From CALCTE01 sp045627885 (GTDB taxonomy: Bacteria > Bacillota > Clostridia > Oscillospirales > CAG-272): a stretch of DNA of 12,662 bases. Position 1 is the first letter of the stretch. Each line of letters opens with the position of its first letter. The notes below the pieces were generated by a model. The model saw nothing but the letters and a program-made list of their open reading frames with translations. It was not told where the DNA came from and did no database searches. The translations under genes and the position numbers were made by a program. Below are positions 1-6,820 of the stretch, one piece after another. The stretch lies in contig JAZQOM010000024.1 in the NCBI GenBank assembly GCA_045627885.1, positions 1-12,662 of the forward strand. Direction: 5' to 3'.

Positions 1-531
1 TATATTTCCGAATACGAGCCGGTGTTTCTTTATCTGTATGCCAAGAATCATAAATTGGCGGCGGCAAAGGAAATGAAAACTGCCAAATTGAAATTGGAAC
101 AGGCAAAGAAGCGTATCGGAGAATTGGATAAACTCATCAAATCCACCTTTGAGCAGTTTATTCTCGGCAATCTTGAAGAAGACCGCTACAAGTCATTGAT
201 TGCAGACTATGAAGAAGAACAACGGGAAGTTAAGGAATTCGTTGCCGAATCCGAAACGGAAGTTCAGACAGCAAAAGAGGAATCTGTTGACTTAAAGGTT
301 TTCCTTGATGCAATTCGTGAATGTACCGATATTAACGAACTGACGCCAACGCTTGTAAATACGCTGATAAAGAAAATCGAAGTGTTCAACAGCGTTCAAG
401 GTACAGACGGGAAAAAGCATGTTCCGATTACAGTTCACTTCCGTGCGGTCGGGATCATCACTATTCCCGATGAAAAGGAGCTGATTGAAGCAATGAATGA
501 AATGAGCAAAACCCCTGTAAATGTGGCTTGA
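1..531 (+). CDS. Large serine recombinase, C-terminal part (DUF4368 type), truncated by window edge
   Basis: The frame is open from base 1 to a TGA at 529-531; the GTG at 22 is internal, so this is the 3' end of a longer gene. The visible part starts with a Lys/Glu-rich segment with heptad character, the coiled coil typical of large serine integrases. It ends in a beta-rich region (IKKIEVF, then VHFRAVGII) matching my knowledge of the DUF4368 domain of TnpX/TndX-like recombinases of Tn4451/Tn5397-type elements. The catalytic resolvase domain and zinc ribbon must lie left of the window. Such enzymes excise and integrate conjugative or mobilisable elements and are usually encoded at one end of them, so an element boundary is expected just downstream. 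A stop followed at once by a strong hairpin supports this as the last gene of its unit. The family call is by recognition of the sequence, not by a search. Confidence 0.85.
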   Translation, partial: YISEYEPVFLYLYAKNHKLAAAKEMKTAKLKLEQAKKRIGELDKLIKSTFEQFILGNLEEDRYKSLIADYEEEQREVKEFVAESETEVQTAKEESVDLKVFLDAIRECTDINELTPTLVNTLIKKIEVFNSVQGTDGKKHVPITVHFRAVGIITIPDEKELIEAMNEMSKTPVNVA

Positions 532-542
532 AACAAGGAAAA

Positions 543-572
543 AACGGTGTAACCCTTTCGGATTACACCGTT
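543..572. terminator. Hairpin just after the recombinase stop
   Basis: A perfect 10-bp inverted repeat, AACGGTGTAA at 543-552 and TTACACCGTT at 563-572, begins 12 bases after the recombinase stop codon. The right side lacks a T-run (it continues TTCCCC). Read on the minus strand the hairpin is followed by a run of six T. It may therefore end minus-strand transcription better than plus-strand transcription, or act as a structured end of the element. Confidence 0.55.
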
Positions 573-599
573 CCCCTCCTGCAACTGTCCTTTAGAACA

Positions 600-641
600 G
601 CCCGCAGAGCGGGCGCTTTTGTTGTGCGGCGGAAGCGCCGC
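600..641 (+). terminator. Two adjacent GC-rich hairpins
   Basis: GCCCGC at 600-605 pairs with GCGGGC at 609-614 around an AGA loop and is followed by GCTTTTGTTG, a plausible weak intrinsic terminator for the recombinase. A second hairpin, GCGGCG at 626-631 with CGCCGC at 636-641, follows directly. Together with the repeat at 543-572 these form a structured block downstream of the recombinase. Confidence 0.5.
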
Positions 642-694
642 GAGATTCGAAGTTTATGCCCGGTACGGGTAAATCTCCGGTGGATCGCCACAGA

Positions 695-739
695 AAAAAC
701 CTTGCGAAACGGCTACATAAGCCATTTCGCAAGGTTTTT
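695..739. terminator. Long bidirectional terminator-like inverted repeat
   Basis: AAAAACCTTGCGAAA at 695-709 pairs with TTTCGCAAGGTTTTT at 725-739 (15 bp). After one C/A mismatch the stem continues with GGCT (711-714) and AGCC (720-723) around a five-base loop. The outer A/T runs give U-tracts in both directions, so it can act as a bidirectional intrinsic terminator. It lies in the gene-free stretch between the recombinase and the integrase remnant. Confidence 0.7.
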
Positions 740-826
740 GTATTTTCGTTTTTTAATTTATAAACAACAAAAAGTGTTAAAAATTTATATAAAATGTTAA
801 CCCGTGGTAGTCAAAAAGTCAAGCCA

Positions 827-853
827 AAAGCAGAGGCATATACCTCTGCTTTT
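827..853. terminator. Terminator hairpin downstream of the tyrosine-recombinase remnant
   Basis: AAAGCAGAGG at 827-836 pairs with CCTCTGCTTT at 843-852 around a six-base loop. A T-rich tail follows on the plus strand and there are A-rich flanks on the left. It lies 37 bases beyond the stop codon of the minus-strand integrase remnant and could have been its terminator. Confidence 0.6.
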
Positions 854-889
854 ATTTCAGCATATTTACCATAAATGCATTTGCTTTGC

Positions 890-1060
890 TTACCGATTTT
901 TTCCGGTAAGCTCGTCGAAGGCTGTGTAAATGTTCATGGTTGTTACATAAGATGAGTGTCCGAGTAGTCCCTGCATTGTTTTTGCATCAGTACCACTTCT
1001 GTAATGAATGAAAGCGTAGCTGTGCCGAAGAATATGAGGCGTACAATCGACCCGAGCGCA
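890..1060 (-). pseudogene. Tyrosine recombinase (phage/ICE integrase), C-terminal remnant
   Basis: On the minus strand a 56-codon frame lies between an in-frame TAA (1061-1063) and the stop at 890-892. It encodes the end of a lambda-type integrase catalytic domain. Visible are Box II HILRHS (His9, Arg12 of the fragment), the second conserved histidine in GLLGHSS (His35) and the nucleophile tyrosine in MNIYTAF (Tyr45). It finishes with LTGKNR, typical of Tn/ICE integrases. The N-terminal and core-binding domains and the first catalytic Arg/Lys are missing: upstream of about 1050 the sequence changes to an unrelated gene fragment on the opposite strand. It is therefore a broken gene, not a functional integrase. 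An 8-bp inverted repeat (888-895 with 904-911) spans its stop codon. Confidence 0.85.
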
Positions 1061-1064
1061 TTAA

Positions 1065-2215
1065 TATACTTTTCCCATCGCCGGCGAAGCAATCCGCAAC
1101 GCCCCCGATGAGATGAGAGCATATCTGCGCGATTTGTTCGTAAACACATTCACCGGCGCCGCGGAGAACTTTGACACGCTTGCCGAGAGTGAAAGCGGCA
1201 AAGAAAGCAAACAGAATAACCTCAATCCCACAGAAAATCATGATATAAGGTATTCGTTCAGAAATAGCAAAAGTGGTATGGCGAATGATTCATTATTGCC
1301 GTATAACAAGGAGATGAAAGCTCTTATAGAAAAAACGGTGATATTATTGTGGACAGCTACGATAAGCTTGTTGGACAAGTAAATCGAGCATTTGAATATC
1401 CCGAAGAAAAAGCTACACTGTTTTTCGGAATTCTTGACAGTGGCTTATTGTCAAACATAAATAGAAAAATTCCAAATCTGCCCAAATCAGCAAATGGATA
1501 TATCTTTAAGCCTAAAACACAATATTCTATTGCCGCAACTTTAGACAGCATAAGACATCTTACCGATAAAAAATCAAGTATGACCAAAAAAGATGTCATT
1601 GACTATCTTGACAGATTTGCCGATACTATAGTCGATAACGACAGCGTAACATTCAATACTTACATTGATAGTAGAAGGCAAAGAAATAACGGCTTGTTAT
1701 TCAAAAAAGCATATAGCGATGGAATAATTGAGTCGTTTGATATTGTATCAAATAAGAAAAAATCGCTGAGTTTAATAACGATATATATGGACAATGCAGA
1801 CTATACAAAAAAGAAGTCTGCTAATGCCCCGCTACTGCCAAAAACCGTAGCCCATACGCCCGAAGCGTGGGATAGTCAGACTTCTCAAACAAAAGATACC
1901 ACACCTTCCGCGGAAAGTCAAGAGGAAATTTCAGGAAGCATACTGTATTCCCTCCGAAGCGAAGCGAAAGTTAAAGCGAATCAAGAAGCAAGCTCGGCAA
2001 TAGAAAAAGAGAATGCAAAGCTCAAGGAAGACAACGAGAACTTGAAAAGGCTCCTGAAGCTTCAGAAGACGGTTACGCATGGAAAGATGTTAAATGAATC
2101 TTCTATTATTTCGAATAACCTTTTTCTCATATTGCCCTCACACAGTGTTGGTATTTTTTCTTTATTATATCAACTATATATTTTTGTCAATATATGTGCA
2201 GAAATGTCAGAATAG
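1065..2215 (+). pseudogene. Fragment of a phage/ICE 'large polyvalent protein', frameshifted
   Basis: Two overlapping plus-strand frames read as one degraded protein. The first (from about 1065, stop after 1380) contains the motif DIRYSFRNS, the 'RYS' segment that recurs in large polyvalent proteins of phages and conjugative elements. The second resumes in the -1 frame at an A6 run (1330-1335) so that IEK joins NGDIIVDSYDKLVG. It continues through an alpha/beta domain (about 1349-1850; contains SIRHL and DYLDRFADT), a Ser/Thr-rich linker and a second LYSLRS motif (near 1950). A coiled coil with LKLQKTVTHGKM follows, also typical of this family. Similarity fades near 2105 and the last codons look like random AT-rich sequence. 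The alpha/beta domain could be one of the BECR-fold nuclease-like or MuF-C-type effector domains of such proteins; that is a guess. Both ends are missing, so it is a remnant. Confidence 0.65.
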
Positions 2216-2226
2216 TCTTCATTCTA

Positions 2227-2255
2227 TTGACAATTTCGCGGCAATATTGCATAAT
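2227..2255 (+). promoter_or_regulatory. Sigma-A promoter of the M29 aminopeptidase
   Basis: TTGACA at 2227-2232 and CATAAT at 2250-2255 are separated by 17 bases, a near-consensus vegetative promoter. The ATG follows 20 bases after the -10 box, so the leader is very short, with GGAGG at 2264-2268 seven bases before the start. Confidence 0.7.
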
Positions 2256-2275
2256 AAAATCATGGAGGTACAGCT

Positions 2276-3499
2276 ATGAAAAAAACAGTTATAAGAGAAT
2301 ATGCGCGCCTTATTGCAAGAACAGGCGCAAACATTCAGAAAGACCAGCCTGTGATAATCCAGGCGCAGGCAGACCAGTACGAATTCATTAAGATTCTTGT
2401 TGACGAATGCTACAAGGCAGGCGCAGGCGAGGTTGAGGTGAGCTGGGGCTATCAGCCGCTTGTTATGTACAATGTGAGAAATCAAAAATTAAAGACGCTC
2501 TGCACGGTCAAGGAGTGGCAGATAGAGCGTATGAAGGACAGGGTTAAGAATCTGCCCGCGATGATTTACATCGAATCCGAAGACCCCGATGGGCTCAAGG
2601 GAGTAAACACCGCAAAGCTTGCAAAAGCAAGTCAGGCTCTCGGCAAAACCATGAAGCCGTATCGCGACGAGATGGAGAACAAATATCAGTGGTGTATCGC
2701 GGCGGTTCCGGGAGTAGAGTGGGCAAAGAAAATCTTTCCGAAAGAGAGAAAGTCCGTCGCTGTGGAAAAGCTCTGGAACGCAATTTTGGAATGCTCAAGA
2801 GCTAAGGGAGACGCCACGGAAAATTGGAGACAGCACAACGCAGACCTCGCCGCAAGATGCAAATACATCAACTCACTTGGGCTCAAGGAGCTTCACTATA
2901 CGGCGTCAAACGGAACGGATTTTACCGTCGGGCTTCTCGACAGAGTAAAATTCCACGCAGGCGCGGACGACACAATTTCGGGAGTCACCTACAATCCGAA
3001 TATCCCTTCGGAGGAGGTATTCACATCGCCCGATAAAAACAGCGCAAACGGCAAGGTCGTTGCCACGATGCCGCTTTCGTATAAGGGAGAACTCATCGAC
3101 GGATTTTCAATAGAATTCAAGGACGGCAAGGCGGTAAAGGTAACGGCACAGAAGAATCAAAAGGCTCTTGAGAGCATAATAAATATGGACGAAAACGCCT
3201 GCCGACTCGGAGAATGCGCGCTCGTTCCCAAGGAATCGCCCATTCAGCAGAGCGGAGTACTGTTCTATAACACGCTCTTTGATGAGAATGCCGCGTGCCA
3301 CCTTGCGCTCGGCTACGGCTTCAATGAGTGTATCGACGGCTTTGAAAATATGACAAACGAAGAATGCACGGCTCTCGGTGTCAATGATTCGATAATTCAT
3401 GTTGACTTTATGATAGGCTCACCCGACCTCGATATCGTCGGCACGACAAGAGACGGCAAAAAAGTTCAGATATTCAAAAACGGCAGCTGGGCTTGGTAA
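2276..3499 (+). CDS. M29-family metallo-aminopeptidase (AmpS/aminopeptidase T type)
   Basis: A 407-residue protein of full length for peptidase family M29, cytoplasmic exopeptidases that use two divalent metals to release N-terminal amino acids from peptides. The metal-ligand pattern of the family is visible in order: Glu246/Glu247 in NIPSEEVF, Glu313 in LGECAL, His342 in CHLALGYGF with the family tyrosine at 347, and His375/Asp377 in IIHVDFMIGS. There is no signal peptide or membrane segment. The ATG is well supported by GGAGG seven bases upstream and by the promoter at 2227-2255. The gene is monocistronic: mobile-element debris lies upstream and a strong terminator (3513-3549) starts 13 bases after the stop. 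The probable role is peptide turnover; the substrate range cannot be read from sequence. Confidence 0.93.
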   Translation: MKKTVIREYARLIARTGANIQKDQPVIIQAQADQYEFIKILVDECYKAGAGEVEVSWGYQPLVMYNVRNQKLKTLCTVKEWQIERMKDRVKNLPAMIYIESEDPDGLKGVNTAKLAKASQALGKTMKPYRDEMENKYQWCIAAVPGVEWAKKIFPKERKSVAVEKLWNAILECSRAKGDATENWRQHNADLAARCKYINSLGLKELHYTASNGTDFTVGLLDRVKFHAGADDTISGVTYNPNIPSEEVFTSPDKNSANGKVVATMPLSYKGELIDGFSIEFKDGKAVKVTAQKNQKALESIINMDENACRLGECALVPKESPIQQSGVLFYNTLFDENAACHLALGYGFNECIDGFENMTNEECTALGVNDSIIHVDFMIGSPDLDIVGTTRDGKKVQIFKNGSWAW

Positions 3500-3512
3500 A
3501 CGGATAAAATAA

Positions 3513-3549
3513 AAATCGGCAAATCTCGTTTGAGATTTGCCGATTTTTT
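3513..3549. terminator. Bidirectional terminator between convergent units
   Basis: AAATCGGCAAATCTC at 3513-3527 pairs perfectly with GAGATTTGCCGATTT at 3532-3546 around a GTTT loop. Six T (3544-3549) lie on the right and an A-rich tract on the left. It ends the aminopeptidase transcript and, read on the minus strand, the kinase/ABC/phosphatase operon whose last stop is at 3561. Confidence 0.92.
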
Positions 3550-3560
3550 GTCGTACGCTT

Positions 3561-4340
3561 TTAATATCTGTAATCGTTCAGAACCGCGATGGCGGAGAAA
3601 TTGTCCATCGACTTATCAATTCCGTTTTTGACGATTATTTTTTTCATATTTTCAATCCATTCTTCCGCCGAATACGATTTTTTGAGCGTCTCCGTCATTT
3701 GCGCTTCTGTCACATTCTCCCAAAATCCGTCAGTGCACAGTAAGAACGCTTTGCATTTGCCCAAAGGAATCGCATCCATAATATCGCATTTTACCGTTTC
3801 TTCTTTTGCTCCGAGCGCCCTTAACAGCTTGTTTCTGTCCGGATGATGCCTTATCTCGGAATCGTCTATTTGCCCCGACAGATGCAGTATTTCCGGAACA
3901 CTGTGGTCTTTTGTCCGCGTATATTCGCCGTTTTCAAAAAACACATAGCATCTGGAGTCACCGATATTTGATATTAAGGCATTATTATCGCTTACAAGAA
4001 GAATGACAGCAGTTGTCTTCATCTGGCTTTGCTTGTTTAATTCGTTTTGCTTTTCTGTGATTTTTTCGTGAACCGTCTGATAAGCCGAATAAATCACGGA
4101 GTTGTCCGGCTTTTCCGTCAAAGAAAAATATTCGCGAAAAGAATTCACTGCCAAAGAAGACGCGACATCTCCCATACCGTGACCGCCCAAGCCGTCACAT
4201 ACGAAAAAGCCGCTCACGGCATCTGTTATAATACTGCCGACGCAGTCTTCATTTACATCCCGTCCGCCTGTTTCGGACATTAAAGAATAATGAATAATTG
4301 CAATCGCCTCCCTTTTCAGGCTATCTCTTGTCCTTGTCAA
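3561..4340 (-). CDS. PP2C-type Ser/Thr protein phosphatase
   Basis: A PPM-family phosphatase that removes phosphate from Ser/Thr residues with two Mn/Mg ions, here probably the eraser for the kinase in the same operon. Family motifs appear in order (numbering from the TTG at 4340): RDVNED (27-32), VCDGLGGHG (48-54, metal Asp49/Gly50), KTTAV (108-112), GDSR (127-130), DHS (145-147), TDGF (203-206) and DNFSA (246-250). It is soluble and contains only the catalytic domain. Its start is uncertain. The longest frame begins with TTG at 4340, overlapping the permease gene by 20 bases, but the best ribosome binding site, GGGAGG at 4307-4312, lies inside it. The first ATG (4278-4280) is 26 bases further on and would cut off the first beta strand. 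An ATT at 4296-4298 sits eight bases after the site and would fit the family's N-terminus. Confidence 0.92.
   Translation of the reverse strand: MTRTRDSLKREAIAIIHYSLMSETGGRDVNEDCVGSIITDAVSGFFVCDGLGGHGMGDVASSLAVNSFREYFSLTEKPDNSVIYSAYQTVHEKITEKQNELNKQSQMKTTAVILLVSDNNALISNIGDSRCYVFFENGEYTRTKDHSVPEILHLSGQIDDSEIRHHPDRNKLLRALGAKEETVKCDIMDAIPLGKCKAFLLCTDGFWENVTEAQMTETLKKSYSAEEWIENMKKIIVKNGIDKSMDNFSAIAVLNDYRY
4307..4312 (-). promoter_or_regulatory. Internal ribosome binding site of the phosphatase gene
   Basis: GGGAGG on the minus strand lies 8 bases beyond the permease stop codon (TAG at 4321-4323). No ATG, GTG or TTG lies in the phosphatase frame at normal distance from it. The codon at ideal spacing (8 bases) is ATT at 4298. 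This site is the reason to doubt both the TTG at 4340 and the ATG at 4280. Confidence 0.5.
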
Positions 4341-5181
4341 CCAGCTTCAAAAACAGAGTGCCGACAGCGCCGTAAGCGACGCTGTACCCAAGTAATACTA
4401 ACCAAGTTACAAGAACATATTCGGGAGAGCCCTCATATTCAAGCCCGTTGTCGTTTTCCAGCCTGAGTCCCGCGCCGACTTGCGACAAAATCTCATTGAC
4501 TTGGTCTTTTTCCGACGGAAGCTCTTCTATATCCGCCGAACTGCAAACGGAGCACAATCCCCATTTGCTTACCGTGAGCTGCTTCAACACCTCTGCGTCA
4601 TCGGGCAACTTGAACATAAGACCGCAAAGCACGAGCTGAATAATCAGCACAAACGGCATGACCGTCATCGCGGCATTCTGCGTTTTTACAATACATGACA
4701 CCATAATTCCGAGCGCATCCGCGCAGAATATCGTCAGCGTGAATCCTATAAAGAATTCAAAGCCCGTCCATTCAAAAATCACGCCGCTTGACGGGAAATC
4801 GCGCATAATATCAAAGACGATGGTAAGAAGCGCGCCTTCGACGGTGCACTGGATAAATTCAAACAGCATGTGGGCGATTATGTATGACGACAGATGCAAT
4901 CCCGTGCGGTGCTCTCGCTTGATTATCGCACGCTCTTTGCATATCGACTGGATTGAGTTGAAAAGTCCTGTCCAAATACAACCGCAAATCATGGCAAAAA
5001 TGCCGTATTGCGTTGATTCGTAAATGCCGAAGGTATCGTCACCGATAATCCATGCGAGAATAAATGCAATAACAACAGTGCTTACCAGTGATACCCAGCC
5101 CTTTTCGTGAAGAAAGGTTCGGAAGCATTTTCCGAAATAAATTTTAATTTGTCCGCCTTTGCCCATTCTTTCTTCGCTCAT
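4321..5181 (-). CDS. ABC-2 type transporter permease, partner of the FHA-ABC ATPase
   Basis: A 286-residue membrane protein with about six hydrophobic segments (near 29-46, 59-76, 102-124, 138-164, 170-190 and 254-280). The segment ERAIIKREHRTGLHLSSY (83-100) resembles the coupling helix region of the ABCG/White branch of ABC-2 exporters, where an ER...KRE..GL pattern follows the second membrane segment. A hydrophilic loop of about 60 residues (191-253) with four cysteines in its first part (Cys185, 210, 213 and, earlier, 163 within membrane) separates the last two segments and may face outside. The ATG overlaps the stop of the ATPase gene as ATGA (5178-5181), with AGAGG eight bases upstream, so the two are translationally coupled and very likely form one transporter. 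Direction is probably export; the cargo is unknown. Confidence 0.85.
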   Translation of the reverse strand: MSEERMGKGGQIKIYFGKCFRTFLHEKGWVSLVSTVVIAFILAWIIGDDTFGIYESTQYGIFAMICGCIWTGLFNSIQSICKERAIIKREHRTGLHLSSYIIAHMLFEFIQCTVEGALLTIVFDIMRDFPSSGVIFEWTGFEFFIGFTLTIFCADALGIMVSCIVKTQNAAMTVMPFVLIIQLVLCGLMFKLPDDAEVLKQLTVSKWGLCSVCSSADIEELPSEKDQVNEILSQVGAGLRLENDNGLEYEGSPEYVLVTWLVLLGYSVAYGAVGTLFLKLVDKDKR

Positions 5182-6764
5182 ATCCGTTGCCTCTTATCAG
5201 AATTGTATTTTTCAATAAAAAAGTCCGAAAGTCCTTCACCGTTTTCATCGGGGCGATTTATCTTTTTGACTATTTCGCGGAATGACTTAACCTCAAAGAA
5301 CGAAAACGCTTCTTTGACATTTCCGAAGAATGCGAGATGCCCGCAGTTGTCCTTTGTGCTTTTTGCAAGAACGATTACTTTGTCAAAAAGGTCAGCCGCA
5401 CGCTCCGGACTGTGCGTGATTACCATTATTATCTTGCCGGAGTCCGCGATATTGCGGAGATTTTCCATAAGTCCTCTGCCCATAATGTCGTCGATGCCGG
5501 AGTCCGGCTCATCCAAGAAAAACAGGCTCGGATTTGCGATAAGCTCGACCGCGATGCTGAGCCTTTTGCGCTGACCGCCGCTGAGCTTGGAAACAAGCGA
5601 ATCTTTTTCTCTGCTGAGTCCCAGCTCTTCGAGAACCTCGGCTATGCGCTTTTCGCGCGCCGCGGCGGTGACGCTTCGCGGCAATTTCATCTCTGCGGAA
5701 TTTGAAAGCGTATCGTAAACCGAATCGCTTCCGCGGAGAAGGTCTTGCTGCGGAACAAAGCCTATTTCATATTTCATCTGTTCGTATTCTTCGTATATAT
5801 CGGTATTGTTATATACGATTTTTCCCGCGGCTTTTTCATATCCCATAACCGCGTTGATGAATGTTGTTTTTCCCGCGCCGGAGCCTCCGAGAATCAAAAC
5901 CATTTCGCCGTTTGATACGGAAATGTTGATGTCCTGCAAGAGCATAAGCTTCTTGAATCTTTGCACGACACTGCGCTCCACAATATTTATGACAAGCTGC
6001 TTCGAGGCGCGACCTTGCTTCTTTTGCTCGGGATTATTTTCCGTCGCGGACGGCTCTTCTATTTTGATATCGCCGTCAGAGAGCAGCACATCGCTTGAGT
6101 AATATATGCAATCGCCCGTGTAGATAAAATAGTTATTCACTATGCGAACAATGTCAAAAGGATTTAAGTAATGGGGATAGGTCATTTTCTTTCCGTTGAG
6201 ATATACGCCGTTGGTGCTCTTGTGGTCGAGAATTGCCCATCCGCTTTTTGAATTGAAGAAGGAAGCGTGACTTTCGGAAATCATATCATCCTGAATCTGC
6301 ATACCGGAGCCGGCGTTACGGCCAATCATAATTTCAGCCATTTGCACGCCAAGCTGAATTTTTCCGAAGCTCCGCATCGCTTTTTTCGAGGTAGTGAAAA
6401 ATCCGAATACAAAATCGGGATGATGCAGTTCTCCCTGCGGCAAATCTATACGGAATATATCGCCGTTTTTCAGAGGAGTTGCCTGCTCCGGCTCTGTTTT
6501 GCCGTAGTGATTCTTGTTTATGTAAGTACCGTTTGCACTGCCGCAGTCGCGATAGAAATACTGCCCGTTCACTAATGCGAATTCGCCGTGATTGCGTGAA
6601 ACAATGGGGGAGCTCAAGGCGATATCGTTTCTTACGCTGTTTGACATTCTTCCTATTGTTGTCAGTAAACCGAGCTGATATGAGCCGATAAATCCCGACA
6701 TATTAAACAGCACAAGCTGCGCGCTGCCGGTTTTTGCTTCCGTATACAGAACTGTCTTTGCCAT
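5178..6764 (-). CDS. Double-FHA domain ABC transporter ATPase
   Basis: A 528-residue fusion of two phosphothreonine-binding FHA domains and one ABC ATPase. FHA1 (about 36-107) keeps all core residues: Gly38-Arg39, Ser56-Arg57, His59 and Asn78-Gly79. FHA2 (about 146-215) has Gly148-Arg149, Ser163, His166 and Asn185-Gly186, but SESH replaces the usual SR.H, so the arginine is missing. After an acidic/polar linker (224-258) comes the ATPase: Walker A GGSGAGKT (293-300), Q-loop Gln339, signature LSGGQ (394-398), Walker B LFFLDEP (414-420) and His451. The order FHA-FHA-ATPase is that of mycobacterial Rv1747, except that there the permease is fused and here it is the next gene. Start: ATG with GAGGT eight bases upstream. 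It is soluble by itself and should dock to the permease at 4321-5181. The likely trigger is threonine phosphorylation by the kinase encoded immediately upstream. Confidence 0.93.
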   Translation of the reverse strand: MAKTVLYTEAKTGSAQLVLFNMSGFIGSYQLGLLTTIGRMSNSVRNDIALSSPIVSRNHGEFALVNGQYFYRDCGSANGTYINKNHYGKTEPEQATPLKNGDIFRIDLPQGELHHPDFVFGFFTTSKKAMRSFGKIQLGVQMAEIMIGRNAGSGMQIQDDMISESHASFFNSKSGWAILDHKSTNGVYLNGKKMTYPHYLNPFDIVRIVNNYFIYTGDCIYYSSDVLLSDGDIKIEEPSATENNPEQKKQGRASKQLVINIVERSVVQRFKKLMLLQDINISVSNGEMVLILGGSGAGKTTFINAVMGYEKAAGKIVYNNTDIYEEYEQMKYEIGFVPQQDLLRGSDSVYDTLSNSAEMKLPRSVTAAAREKRIAEVLEELGLSREKDSLVSKLSGGQRKRLSIAVELIANPSLFFLDEPDSGIDDIMGRGLMENLRNIADSGKIIMVITHSPERAADLFDKVIVLAKSTKDNCGHLAFFGNVKEAFSFFEVKSFREIVKKINRPDENGEGLSDFFIEKYNSDKRQRI

Positions 6765-6820
6765 AGCGTACTACCTCGTTTTTGATATTCTTTGCCAAAA
6801 CAAATGTAAAAAAGCCGTCG

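Larger units (their letters stand above)
532..889. other. Gene-free structured stretch at a probable element end
   Basis: No convincing coding region is seen. Open frames here have no recognisable protein and simply run across the hairpins. The stretch holds four or five strong stem-loops (543-572, 600-614, 626-641, 695-739, 827-852) separated by AT-rich sequence. Because large serine recombinases often lie at the edge of their element, the attachment site of the left-hand element is most likely here, but I cannot identify its core without the other end. Confidence 0.4.

Noticed and set aside
640..700. tRNA-like ATTCGAA stretch near the element end, as an integration target
   Set aside because: No acceptor, D or anticodon stems can be drawn around it; not a tRNA.
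528..800. 90-codon plus-strand open frame after the recombinase
   Set aside because: It runs across four hairpins, has no recognisable protein pattern and no ribosome binding site; the stretch is better read as a structured non-coding end.
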